Below are positions 1 through 8,080 of a stretch of DNA of 57,410 bases, one piece after another. Source of the stretch: Actinomycetota bacterium (lineage in GTDB: Bacteria; Actinomycetota; Actinomycetes; Actinomycetales; Microbacteriaceae); contig CANFVD010000004.1 in NCBI GenBank assembly GCA_947450345.1, forward strand, positions 1 to 57,410, read 5' to 3'. The number at the start of each line of letters is the position of its first letter. The first letter of the stretch is position 1. A program made the position numbers and the translations under genes. A model generated the notes under the pieces. That model was not told the DNA's origin. It saw nothing but the letters and a program-made list of their open reading frames with translations, and did no database searches.

Positions 1-48
1 AACTCATCCGGTCTCTCGGTAGACGAGCTCAACGCTCTCTTCAAGTAG
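1..48 (+). CDS. 3' end of an upstream gene (partial)
   Basis: An open frame runs from the first base to a TAG at 46-48 and gives the carboxy-terminal residues NSSGLSVDELNALFK. The start lies outside the window. Its place just before an SDR gene and sugar-type ABC transporter genes on the same strand suggests a member of the same catabolic or transport cluster, for example the missing substrate-binding protein, but fifteen residues cannot identify it. A strong stem-loop follows within 20 nt. Confidence 0.5.
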   Translation, partial: NSSGLSVDELNALFK

Positions 49-63
49 AACCACGAGCACCAT

Positions 64-103
64 CACTTCGGTGCCGGGAGCACTTGCTCCCGGCACCGAA
101 GTG
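64..103. terminator. Perfect 40-nt stem-loop after the partial gene
   Basis: Bases 64-82 and 85-103 are exact reverse complements (19 bp, written as a 2-nt gap; a 4-nt loop is more realistic). It lies 15 nt after the stop codon of the partial gene. There is no T-run, so this is either an actinobacterial-type terminator lacking a U tail or a processing/stability hairpin between cistrons. A smaller hairpin, ACTTCG-ATGG-CGAAGT, follows at 131-146, before the SDR gene. Confidence 0.55.
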
Positions 104-190
104 CACCACACTCGACTTACCACCCCCACCACTTCGATGGCGAAGTATTTGTGAAGATCACTCGCCGTCGCCGACCACTCGAGGAATCTC

Positions 191-910
191 ATGAACCGTC
201 TCGCAGGAAAAGTAGCAATCGTTACCGGAGCGGGTCGCGGCATCGGCCGGGCCATCGCTGAAGTCTTCGCCAACGAGGGCGCTACCGTCATCGCCACCAG
301 CCAGTCGGCATCGCACGACTTCCCTTCTGGCATCGAGTACCTGCAACAGGAAGTTGCTAAAGAAGGCGACTGGAAGAAGGTCGTCGATCACGTTCTGTCA
401 CAGCACGGACGCATCGACATCCTGGTCAACAACGCGGGCATCATCGCTTACGACCCCCTCACCGAGCTCAGCCTCGCGGACTGGGAGCGCGTCGTGGGCG
501 TGAACCAGACGGGCGTCTTCCTGGGAATGCGTGAAGTGATTCCGCACATGGTGAAGCAGGGCATCGGTTCCGTGATCAACATCTCGTCGATTTGGGGCAG
601 CGCAGCCGTTGCTGGCGCCCACGCGTACCACGCCACCAAGGGTGCGGTTCTCAACATGTCGAAGAATGCGGCCATCACGTACGCCACCACCGGTGTTCGC
701 ATCAACTCACTGTCCCCCGGATTCATCGAGACTCCGCTGACCGACTCGCAGGCCCCCGAGGTCAACGCGTGGGTTGTCTCCATGACGCCCATGGGTCGCG
801 CTGGAAAGCCGGAAGAGATCGCTCAAGGTGCCGTGTTCCTCGGTAGTGACGAGTCAAGCTTCATGACCGGATCTGAGTTGCTCATCGACGGTGGCTACCT
901 GGCCCAATAG
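191..910 (+). CDS. SDR family NAD(P)-dependent oxidoreductase
   Basis: A 239-residue classical short-chain dehydrogenase/reductase. It has the cofactor motif TGAGRGIG (residues 12-19), NNAG (80-83), the structural Asn (105), catalytic Ser (132/133) and the Tyr-x-x-x-Lys pair YHATK (146-150), followed by SPGFIETP (175-182). The end LLIDGGYLAQ is typical of 3-oxoacyl-ACP reductase or sugar/polyol dehydrogenase-like members. GAGGA at 181-185 sits 5 nt before the ATG. It precedes a sugar-type ABC transporter by 48 nt on the same strand, so it probably oxidises the imported compound or a product of it. The substrate cannot be read from sequence. Confidence 0.9.
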   Translation: MNRLAGKVAIVTGAGRGIGRAIAEVFANEGATVIATSQSASHDFPSGIEYLQQEVAKEGDWKKVVDHVLSQHGRIDILVNNAGIIAYDPLTELSLADWERVVGVNQTGVFLGMREVIPHMVKQGIGSVINISSIWGSAAVAGAHAYHATKGAVLNMSKNAAITYATTGVRINSLSPGFIETPLTDSQAPEVNAWVVSMTPMGRAGKPEEIAQGAVFLGSDESSFMTGSELLIDGGYLAQ

Positions 911-958
911 GTCGCTCCTGTCCCGTTTTCTTCACCTATCCAATAAGAGGTAACCATC

Positions 959-3508
959 GTGGCCAAAACGACGAAGCCCCCCACAAAACCGGCTGCCGTG
1001 AACGAGTCGATTTCGATCGCGCCTGAAATCAAGGCAGCGCCAGGAACAATGCTTCTCAAGCTCACGGGAATTAACAAGTCATTCCCGGGCGTGAAAGCAC
1101 TCAAAGACGTGAGTCTTGAAGTTGTTGCGGGAGAAGTTCACGCCCTCGTGGGCGAGAACGGTGCGGGAAAGTCGACGCTCATGGCCGTTGCCTCGGGTGC
1201 GCTTGTTGCCGAAGAGGGAACCATCGAGATTGGGGGAGAGCCTCTCACTCCAGGATCGCCCCGAGAAGCCCGTCGCTTGGGTTTGGCCATCGTTCGGCAA
1301 GACCCCGCCTTGTTGCCCGACCTCACGGTCGCGGAGAACATGGCTATTGGTGCAGGCCTGACGAAGAATGGTGGTCTCAAGAGGGCACCGGAGTGGGCTC
1401 AGGCACACCTCGACCCATGGCAGATGGGTATCGACTCCCGGGCGCGCGTGTCTGACCTCTCGGTCGAACAGCGTTTCGTGGTTGAGATTGCCAAAGCCCT
1501 TGCGCTCAAGCCGCGCATCCTGGTTCTGGACGAGCCAACGGAGCACCTGAACAAAGAAGAGGTTCAGCGCCTCTTCCGTCGCGTGCGCACCATCACCGAA
1601 GGCTCGGCTGCTGTGGTCTACATCTCGCACCGCATCCCGGAAGTCAAGGAGATTTCGGACCGCATCACGGTGCTGCGTGATGGGGCCGTTCGCGGCACCT
1701 TCCCTGCGTCTTCGGTGAGTGAAAGCGAGATCATCGAGCTGGTTATTGGACGCGCCCTCGACACGGTCTTTCCGCCCAAGGGCAAGTCGATCAAGGCGGG
1801 CGATGACAAGCTCGTTGTCTCGAACCTGTCTGGTCGCGGCTTTCAGGACATTTCGTTCTCGGTCAAGCCGGGCGAGGTTATTGGTATCGCCGGCGTTCAG
1901 GGCAACGGCCAAGCAGAACTGATCCGCGCGCTGGCGGGCGTTGAGTCTGCCACGGGTTCGGTCACCGTTTCCGGTAAGAAGCTCCGCTTGGGGAGCAACT
2001 CTGCCGCGGCTCGAGCCGGGGCGGTGTACATTCCCTCTGACCGTCACGGCGAGGGCGTCTTTATGCCTCTCACCGTGGGCGAGAACATCGTCATGAAGAC
2101 ACTCCGCGCGGTCTCGACGCTAGGTATTGTCCGAGACTCGTGGATCAACAAAGTTGCCGCGGCTCAGATTGATCGCCAGTCGATTAAGACTCCCTCCACC
2201 CGTACGCCCATTTCTTCACTTTCGGGTGGTAACCAGCAAAAGGTCCTCCTGGCGCGAACTCTCCTCTCGGAACCAGAGGTACTCCTCGCTGAGGAGCCGA
2301 CCCAAGGCGTTGATGCTGGCGCTCGTGTGGACATCTACCAAATTATTCGCGGCGCAGCCGATAAGGGCGCGGCCGTAGTCATTCTCTCGTCAGATGGAGT
2401 TGAGCTCGAGGGTCTGTGTGATCGGGTCTTCATCATGTCGCGAGGAACAATCATCGCGGAGCTCGAGGGCAAGAACCTCACGGAGACGGCGATTACCACC
2501 GCGGAGCTCACGTCAACAACAGTTCGCAAGCGTAACGACGAACTTCGTTCGCGTTCGACTCGCTTCCGCAACTGGATGCGTGGAGATTCGTCACCGGCCG
2601 CTGTTCTTGGTGTTGTCATCCTGGCGATTGCCGGCGTCGTGGGAGCCACTAACGGCTCGTATTTCTCACCCTTTAGCCTCAACGCAATCTTGTTTACTGC
2701 GTCGATGTTCATTTTGATTGGTGCAGCTCAGCAGGTCGTGGTGCTTGGTTCGGGCTTTGACCTCTCGATTGGCCCTTTGCTGAGTTTCCTCGTGGTGATT
2801 GCATCGTATTTCGTAATTGACGGAGGCAATATCTTTGTCGGCATTGGCCTCATGATTGTGGCGGCCCTTGCCGTGGGATTCATTAACGGTTATCTCACAA
2901 CTAAATTCGATCTGAATCCAGTCGTGGTCACACTCGCCGTAGCTCTCGCACTGCAGGGAACGCTGTTTACCATGCGAACGGTTCCCGGAGGAATCATTAC
3001 CCCCGCGGTGACAGACGTGATTTTTGCCAATATCGGATTTGTCCCCGTAATCACGATCGTCGCGGTGGTCATCGCACTGCTCCTGGAATGGGCACTTCGT
3101 CGAACCAGGTTTGGAGTGGAGTTGCGCGCCGTTGGATCCCGCATTGAGGCCGCCGAGCGTCAGGGAATCAAGACCAAGAAGGTTCAATTGATTTCGTACG
3201 TCGTCACCTCGTTTATCGTGATGCCCACGGCAGTGATTCTGATGTCGCAAATTGGTATTGGTGACGGCCGACCGGGTCTGTCGTTCACGCTGACATCCGT
3301 CACTGTGGTTGTTCTCGCCGGCGCCAGCATCTTTGGTGGCCGCGGCTCGTTCATCGGCATTATTGCGGCAGGTGTTCTTGTGGCACAGATCCTGAGTGTC
3401 CCCACCTTCTTAGGTCTCTCGGGTGCATGGGGCTATTGGCTCCCGGGCGGTATCACCGTGGGAGCCGCGATTCTCTACGCACAGCTGCGTCGACTGAGGA
3501 GAAAATAA
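959..3508 (+). CDS. Sugar-type ABC transporter, ATPase fused to permease
   Basis: An 849-residue fusion. Residues 30-515 form a tandem RbsA/MglA-type ATPase. Domain 1 has a good Walker A (GENGAGKST, 65-73), a degenerate signature LSVEQ (167-171) and Walker B ILVLDEPT (187-194). Domain 2 has a degenerate Walker A (GVQGNGQAE, 312-320), a consensus signature LSGGN (421-425) and LLAEEPT in place of Walker B LxxDEPT. From about residue 545 the chain becomes a multi-pass RbsC-type permease. In most relatives these are two proteins. The GTG start at 959 follows AAGAGG (945-950). The stop overlaps the next permease as TAATG. The substrate is probably a sugar or similar polar compound. No binding protein is complete in the window. 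Confidence 0.9.
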   Translation: MAKTTKPPTKPAAVNESISIAPEIKAAPGTMLLKLTGINKSFPGVKALKDVSLEVVAGEVHALVGENGAGKSTLMAVASGALVAEEGTIEIGGEPLTPGSPREARRLGLAIVRQDPALLPDLTVAENMAIGAGLTKNGGLKRAPEWAQAHLDPWQMGIDSRARVSDLSVEQRFVVEIAKALALKPRILVLDEPTEHLNKEEVQRLFRRVRTITEGSAAVVYISHRIPEVKEISDRITVLRDGAVRGTFPASSVSESEIIELVIGRALDTVFPPKGKSIKAGDDKLVVSNLSGRGFQDISFSVKPGEVIGIAGVQGNGQAELIRALAGVESATGSVTVSGKKLRLGSNSAAARAGAVYIPSDRHGEGVFMPLTVGENIVMKTLRAVSTLGIVRDSWINKVAAAQIDRQSIKTPSTRTPISSLSGGNQQKVLLARTLLSEPEVLLAEEPTQGVDAGARVDIYQIIRGAADKGAAVVILSSDGVELEGLCDRVFIMSRGTIIAELEGKNLTETAITTAELTSTTVRKRNDELRSRSTRFRNWMRGDSSPAAVLGVVILAIAGVVGATNGSYFSPFSLNAILFTASMFILIGAAQQVVVLGSGFDLSIGPLLSFLVVIASYFVIDGGNIFVGIGLMIVAALAVGFINGYLTTKFDLNPVVVTLAVALALQGTLFTMRTVPGGIITPAVTDVIFANIGFVPVITIVAVVIALLLEWALRRTRFGVELRAVGSRIEAAERQGIKTKKVQLISYVVTSFIVMPTAVILMSQIGIGDGRPGLSFTLTSVTVVVLAGASIFGGRGSFIGIIAAGVLVAQILSVPTFLGLSGAWGYWLPGGITVGAAILYAQLRRLRRK

Positions 3509-4548
3509 TGTTTGCTAAAACATCAGACCCGAATAGCCCGGCCGGCATGCGCATGGAATCTCTCTGGCGCCGCGTGTTCAGCGGGGGACAGGCTCCCATT
3601 TGGATTGCCACTGTCTTACTCTTCGCAGTGAGTCCCCTCGTCGCGCCAGGAAGCCTCAAATACTCCGCCGTTGTGGGCATGCTTCCCTTTGCGGCGGTTC
3701 TGGCCATTGCTGCCGTCGGTCAAATGTTGGTCATTCAACAGCGAGGCCTCGACCTTTCTGTTCCTGGAATGATGGCCTTCGGAGCGGCGCTCGTCACGGG
3801 ACTTTCCCAGTGGTACGGCTGGCCCCTCTGGGCGGCCATCGCGGGAGCCGTCATCTTCCCGGGCATCGCAGGCCTGATAAACGGAATCGTGGTGACGCGG
3901 TTTGGCGTGATGCCGCTCGTTGTTACTCTTGGAATGAATGCGCTGCTTTTGGGAACGGTGTTTGCACTTTCCAACGGAACGCCCGCCGGTGCTCCCCAAG
4001 AGGTGGCTGACTTCACCAAGGGCGAATGGGGCATTGTTCCTAACGCCTTGATTTTTGCCGTGGTGGTGATTGTGATCGGTGGCTTCATTTCACAGCGCTC
4101 TATTGTGGGCCGCAAGCTCACTGCTGTGGGTGTTAGCGATCGTGCCGCAACGGCTGCCGGTTTCCGAGTGAAGCTCTACCAGACCATGGCTTACGCCCTG
4201 GCCGGTGTGGCTTATGGAATTGCCGCGATTCTGTATGCGGGCTACGTCACGACACCTCCGCTCTTCTTCGCTGACTCCTATCTGTTGCCCACGGTGACCG
4301 CCGTGGTGCTGGGTGGGACCGCTTTGACGGGAGGGCGTGCCGCCCTTATCTCAACGGGTGTCGCCGCGCTGTTCCTCACCCAGCTGGGTCAGCTCCTGCG
4401 TGCCGTGGGTTGGCAAGAGTCGTACCAGCTCATTGCCCAAGCGTTCGTGTTGCTCGTCGTGATTCTGGCTCGCGCCATTGTCCCCATGATCACGCGGTCC
4501 GTCAGGGCACGTCGGGAAGTCGCGCGAACCGCGGTGACAAGCGCCTAA
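3508..4548 (+). CDS. Sugar-type ABC transporter permease
   Basis: A 346-residue integral membrane protein of the RbsC/AraH permease family, with many hydrophobic segments and the family-like stretch QRGLDLSVPGMMAFGAAL. The ATG at 3508 is chosen because GAGGAG (3496-3501) lies 6 nt upstream and the start overlaps the stop of the fusion gene (TAATG), indicating translational coupling. An upstream in-frame start at 3427 would lie inside the previous gene and has no ribosome site. With the permease half of the fusion it would form the two membrane halves of one importer. It converges on the regulator gene that ends at 4596. Confidence 0.9.
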   Translation: MFAKTSDPNSPAGMRMESLWRRVFSGGQAPIWIATVLLFAVSPLVAPGSLKYSAVVGMLPFAAVLAIAAVGQMLVIQQRGLDLSVPGMMAFGAALVTGLSQWYGWPLWAAIAGAVIFPGIAGLINGIVVTRFGVMPLVVTLGMNALLLGTVFALSNGTPAGAPQEVADFTKGEWGIVPNALIFAVVVIVIGGFISQRSIVGRKLTAVGVSDRAATAAGFRVKLYQTMAYALAGVAYGIAAILYAGYVTTPPLFFADSYLLPTVTAVVLGGTALTGGRAALISTGVAALFLTQLGQLLRAVGWQESYQLIAQAFVLLVVILARAIVPMITRSVRARREVARTAVTSA

Positions 4549-4560
4549 GAGACGTGTGAC

Positions 4561-4590
4561 GGGGCATAGAGCATGAACGCGATGTGCCCC
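4561..4590. terminator. Possible convergent terminator hairpin
   Basis: GGGGCA at 4561-4566 can pair with TGCCCC at 4585-4590, with a long AT-richer loop. It lies between the permease stop and the stop of the opposing regulator gene, where a terminator is expected. There is no T-run, so support is modest. Confidence 0.3.
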
Positions 4591-4595
4591 CGGTA

Positions 4596-6320
4596 TTACT
4601 CACCCGAGATGCGGTACGCCTTCATCTTGCGATACACGGTTGCCCGCGAGATGCCCAAGATGTCTGCGGCCTTGACGCGATTACCCTTGGCCTCCTGCAG
4701 TGCCTTGCGAATGGCCTCCAGCTCGACCCGCTCGATCATGGAGAGCGTCTTTGAGCTCTGCATGGCCGCGGGCAGGTCACTGGGGGACACGGTCCCGGTC
4801 TTGCCGGAGGCCGCGAGCTGGCTGATGAGTCGGCGGAGTTCCTTGACGTTTCCGGGCCACGAGTACGCCATGAGCAGCAGAAGAGTGTCGGGTGCCGCAA
4901 TCAGCCGAGCTCCCGGCGCCAGTGACTCGGCGATGGCCTGCCAGAGGTCGGGCAGGTCTGAAACGTGGTCTCGCAGGGCGGGGACGCGAATGCTCCGAGC
5001 ACCAAAGCGGAGTTCGTTGATACGAATCTCTTCGGGATCGTCAGAGGTGAGCGTCATCAGCACGGGAATGGACGTTTCCTGGGCTTCGATGAGCGCGCGC
5101 ATGCCATCGAGGGCCGGAGCATCCAGCGTTTCGATGCCGCGAACCACCACCACGGAATCCGACTTGAGGTGGCCCGAGAGTTTGGTCAGCCATTCGCGCG
5201 AACCAATGATGTGGCGCTCGGCGGCATCGCACATGACCGATTTGGTGAGGTACCCGGCCACGTACGGGGTCTTGAGCGCCAACGACGTCTTTCCCACTCC
5301 GGTTTCGCCCACCAAAAGCGTCGGCTCGGCGGTCATGCGTGCCCGGTCAACCTGGTTCGCTACGGCAAGCCACTCGGGCGACCGGCCAGCGTTGACCGTG
5401 AGCGGCTTGGGCTGGGGAGTGCGCCCACGACGTTCGACGCTTTCTCCCACAACGACGACGCTGTTGTTGGGTCCGACCGACGTGAGGTCGAGGCGGGCGG
5501 GACCGGTGGAGAGTTCGACAACGTACGAACCGTTGGGGCGACGCTCTTCGCTCAGCAAGCGGATGAGGTTCATGTCATGAGGAGCAAGCGTGTTGGCACG
5601 AGAGCTTTGAATCATGGCCCCCGAGGGGCCGAAGGCCACAACGGGAACGTTTCGCGAGCGCGAGATCTCCATGAAGAGATTGAGCATCTCGCGGGAATTG
5701 GGCTGCTCCACCGAAAGCACGTGCTGCTCCAACTGCGAGGTCATCGTCCGCACGAGCGGTTTGAGCAGGTCGCTACGCGGCGTCATGTCGCACGAGATGG
5801 TGAGGATAGCCAGCAGCTTCTTCGTCATGGGGTGGAGCACGGGCGCACCCGTGCACACGGCGTCCTGGTAGAAGTCAGCGAAGTGTTCGGTGCCACGAAT
5901 CTGCACGGGCTTTCCGAGCGTGGCCACCGTCCCCACACCGTTGGTGCCCACGACGTTCTCGGCCAAGACGGCACCACGAACCGTGCCAACCCGGTCCAGG
6001 TGGCTTTCGGCTTGACGGTCTTCGGCCCAGCGCTCGAGGATCTGTCCACGCGAGTCTGCCAGCAGCAGGGCCAGACCCGTTCCTTCCAGATCCTCAGCAA
6101 AGCGGTTCAGGGGAGCACCAAACATGTCCAGCAGGTGCTCGTCCAAGAGACCCTCGGGCACGTGGGGAACGTCGTGGAGGTTGCCGGGATCGCCCAGCGC
6201 CGCCTGGGAGCGCTGCCACGACGCCAAGAGCTCGGTGGACTGCGCCTCGCCATCGTTGAGACTCGCCAAGAAGTTCTCTTTGGCCTTGCCGGTGACCCTG
6301 TTGTCAAACAACTCGCTCAT
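4596..6320 (-). CDS. AcoR-like regulator: GAF, AAA-type ATPase and Fis HTH
   Basis: A 574-residue transcription regulator built like sigma-54 activators of the AcoR group. A GAF-like sensory region lies at about 70-200, an ATPase domain with Walker A GETGVGKT (338-345) and SWPGNVKELRRLI (487-499), and a Fis-type helix-turn-helix at the end (533-570, with GNRVKAADILGISRATVYRK). The GAFTGA loop that contacts sigma-54 is absent and the Walker B region is degraded (VVVVRGIETLD, 390-400), so it is unlikely to drive sigma-54 polymerase. The ATG at 6320 is preceded by AAGGAAG. An upstream extension to 6404 lacks a ribosome site. It is divergent from the aldehyde dehydrogenase operon, its likely target. 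Confidence 0.85.
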   Translation of the reverse strand: MSELFDNRVTGKAKENFLASLNDGEAQSTELLASWQRSQAALGDPGNLHDVPHVPEGLLDEHLLDMFGAPLNRFAEDLEGTGLALLLADSRGQILERWAEDRQAESHLDRVGTVRGAVLAENVVGTNGVGTVATLGKPVQIRGTEHFADFYQDAVCTGAPVLHPMTKKLLAILTISCDMTPRSDLLKPLVRTMTSQLEQHVLSVEQPNSREMLNLFMEISRSRNVPVVAFGPSGAMIQSSRANTLAPHDMNLIRLLSEERRPNGSYVVELSTGPARLDLTSVGPNNSVVVVGESVERRGRTPQPKPLTVNAGRSPEWLAVANQVDRARMTAEPTLLVGETGVGKTSLALKTPYVAGYLTKSVMCDAAERHIIGSREWLTKLSGHLKSDSVVVVRGIETLDAPALDGMRALIEAQETSIPVLMTLTSDDPEEIRINELRFGARSIRVPALRDHVSDLPDLWQAIAESLAPGARLIAAPDTLLLLMAYSWPGNVKELRRLISQLAASGKTGTVSPSDLPAAMQSSKTLSMIERVELEAIRKALQEAKGNRVKAADILGISRATVYRKMKAYRISGE

Positions 6321-6356
6321 GGACCCACTTCCTTGTTGCGTCCTGCACGTACTTTT

Positions 6357-6368
6357 TACACCGGTGTA
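6357..6368. promoter_or_regulatory. Palindrome TACACCGGTGTA upstream of the regulator gene
   Basis: A perfect 12-bp palindrome 37 nt before the regulator start. Read on the minus strand it runs into an A-rich TGTAAAAAG stretch that could be a -10 region. The same ACACCGGTGTAA core overlaps the predicted -10 of whiB2 (45501-45512). An operator is plausible; the binding protein is unknown. Confidence 0.4.
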
Positions 6369-6489
6369 GCAACGATCGCTACCCCACTTGCTCGTCTTCC
6401 TCACTACAGATTTCGCCTCATCCGCCCTCCACGTCGAGGGGCAGTTCCAATCAATCGAAATCTCGTGGCAACTGAGGCAGACCGTAGTA

Positions 6490-6540
6490 TCGTATTACGA
6501 GATTACTCCATTATAAGTATTCGCCCGAAATTTGCACCTG
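6490..6540 (+). promoter_or_regulatory. AT-rich promoter/operator region of the ALDH operon
   Basis: This is the most AT-rich part of the 272-nt gap 6321-6592. It holds the 11-bp palindrome TCGTA-T-TACGA at 6490-6500 and a -10-like TTATAAGTAT at 6531-6540. The start codon is at 6593, with AAGGAAG at 6572-6578. The palindrome is a reasonable site for the divergent GAF/Fis regulator, but that is inference. Confidence 0.4.
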
Positions 6541-6592
6541 CGTCGGGGCAATCGTTTGTAAACCGTTACTCAAGGAAGCGTGGTAAATCATC

Positions 6593-8080
6593 GTGACTCA
6601 GACAAACCCTCCCGTGGCGGATCTTCGTGGCCACGCCGTCAAGACCGGCCTGTTCATCGCTGGCGCGTGGGAAGACACCCAGAAGAAATACGCGGTAACC
6701 AACCCGGCGGACGAGTCCACGATTGCCCACATGTCAGACGGCACACCCGCTGACGCACTCCGTGCCCTCGACGCTTCGGTGGCCGCCTCGCACGACTGGC
6801 GCTTCTGGGCACCCCGCGCCCGTGCCGACCTCTTCCACCGCACCCATGCGCTCCTCATGGAGCGTGCCGACGCGTTTGCCGACGTGATGGTGCTCGAGAG
6901 CGGAAAGCCGCGCGCAGAAGCCATGGCTGAGTTCAACCTCTCTGCCGGATTCTTCCTGTGGTACACCGAGCAGATTGCCCACCTGCACGGAACGTACGCC
7001 GAGGGGTCTCCCGGCGGATATCGCGTGATTGAGACGCACCAGCCCGTGGGCCCGAGCTTCCTTGTCACGCCCTGGAACTTCCCCATGCTGATGTCGGCCC
7101 GCAAGGCGGGCGCCGCCCTGGCTGCCGGGTGCACCGTGGTCATGAAGTCCGCACGCGAAACGCCCCTGACGGCGGCACTTTTTGTGCAGACCCTTCAGGA
7201 CGCCGGCTTCCCGGCCGGTGTGGTCAACCTCATCCACACGTCGACCTCGGGCGACGTCTCAGCCGCGGTGATGGCCGACAGCCGCCTCCGCAAGGTGAGT
7301 TTCACCGGATCCACGGGAGTGGGCTCGACGCTCCTCTCGCAGGCCTCTGAGCACATCATCAACGCCTCCATGGAACTCGGTGGTGACGGCCCCTTCATTG
7401 TTCTGGACGATGCTGATGTGGATCTCGCGGTTGATCAGGCCATCATTTGCAAGTTCCGCAATGCGGGACAGGCGTGTGTGGCGGCAAACCGCATCATCCT
7501 GCACAGTGCCATTGCCAAGGAGTTCACCGAGAAGTTTGTTGCGAAGACCAAGGAACTCAAGGTTGGCGACGGCTTTGATTCCAGCGTGGTCGTGGGACCG
7601 GTTATTTCGGCAAAGCAGCGCGATCGCGTCGTGGGACTCCTCGCCTCGTTCCAGAAGGAAGGCGCGCAGCTTCTCACCGGCGGAAACGTGGTTGACGGTC
7701 CCGGCTACTTCTTCGAACCGACAGTGGTGACGTTCCCCAATCTCAAGCACGAGTTCTGCAACGAGGAGCTGTTTGCTCCCGTCGCGGCTATCTACGAAGT
7801 TGGGTCGACCGCCGAGGCGCTCGAGTTTGCCAACGACACGCACTTCGGCCTCTCGGCCTATGTCTTCACGGGTGACCTGTCGCGGGCCGTCACGATTGCC
7901 GAACGACTGGACTTCGGCATGGTTGGCGTCAACCGAGGAATCATGGCCGATCCGGCTGCTCCGTTCGGCGGTGTCAAGGCCTCCGGTCTCGGCCGCGAGG
8001 GTGGGCACGATGGCATCTACGAATTCCTCGAGCGCAAGTACGTGGCACTCACCGTCAACGAGAAGGCAGGACTTCTGTAA
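6593..8080 (+). CDS. NAD(P)-dependent succinate-semialdehyde dehydrogenase-like ALDH
   Basis: A 495-residue aldehyde dehydrogenase. Seen are TPWNFP (159-164), the cofactor Lys (185), FTGSTGVG (237-244), the general-base Glu in MELGGDGP (Glu261) and the catalytic Cys in NAGQACVAANR (Cys295). The end, GVNRGIMADPAAPFGGVKAS followed by GLGREG, closely resembles the GabD/SSADH branch, which oxidises succinate semialdehyde to succinate. The GTG start is fixed by an in-frame stop 12 nt upstream. The stop overlaps the next gene's ATG (TAATG). With the iron alcohol dehydrogenase it suggests oxidation of an omega-hydroxy acid to a dicarboxylate. The exact substrate is unproven. Confidence 0.85.
   Translation: MTQTNPPVADLRGHAVKTGLFIAGAWEDTQKKYAVTNPADESTIAHMSDGTPADALRALDASVAASHDWRFWAPRARADLFHRTHALLMERADAFADVMVLESGKPRAEAMAEFNLSAGFFLWYTEQIAHLHGTYAEGSPGGYRVIETHQPVGPSFLVTPWNFPMLMSARKAGAALAAGCTVVMKSARETPLTAALFVQTLQDAGFPAGVVNLIHTSTSGDVSAAVMADSRLRKVSFTGSTGVGSTLLSQASEHIINASMELGGDGPFIVLDDADVDLAVDQAIICKFRNAGQACVAANRIILHSAIAKEFTEKFVAKTKELKVGDGFDSSVVVGPVISAKQRDRVVGLLASFQKEGAQLLTGGNVVDGPGYFFEPTVVTFPNLKHEFCNEELFAPVAAIYEVGSTAEALEFANDTHFGLSAYVFTGDLSRAVTIAERLDFGMVGVNRGIMADPAAPFGGVKASGLGREGGHDGIYEFLERKYVALTVNEKAGLL

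Noticed and set aside
4573-5580. Plus-strand open frames opposite the GAF/Fis regulator
   Set aside because: Antisense shadows of a gene with clear domains.
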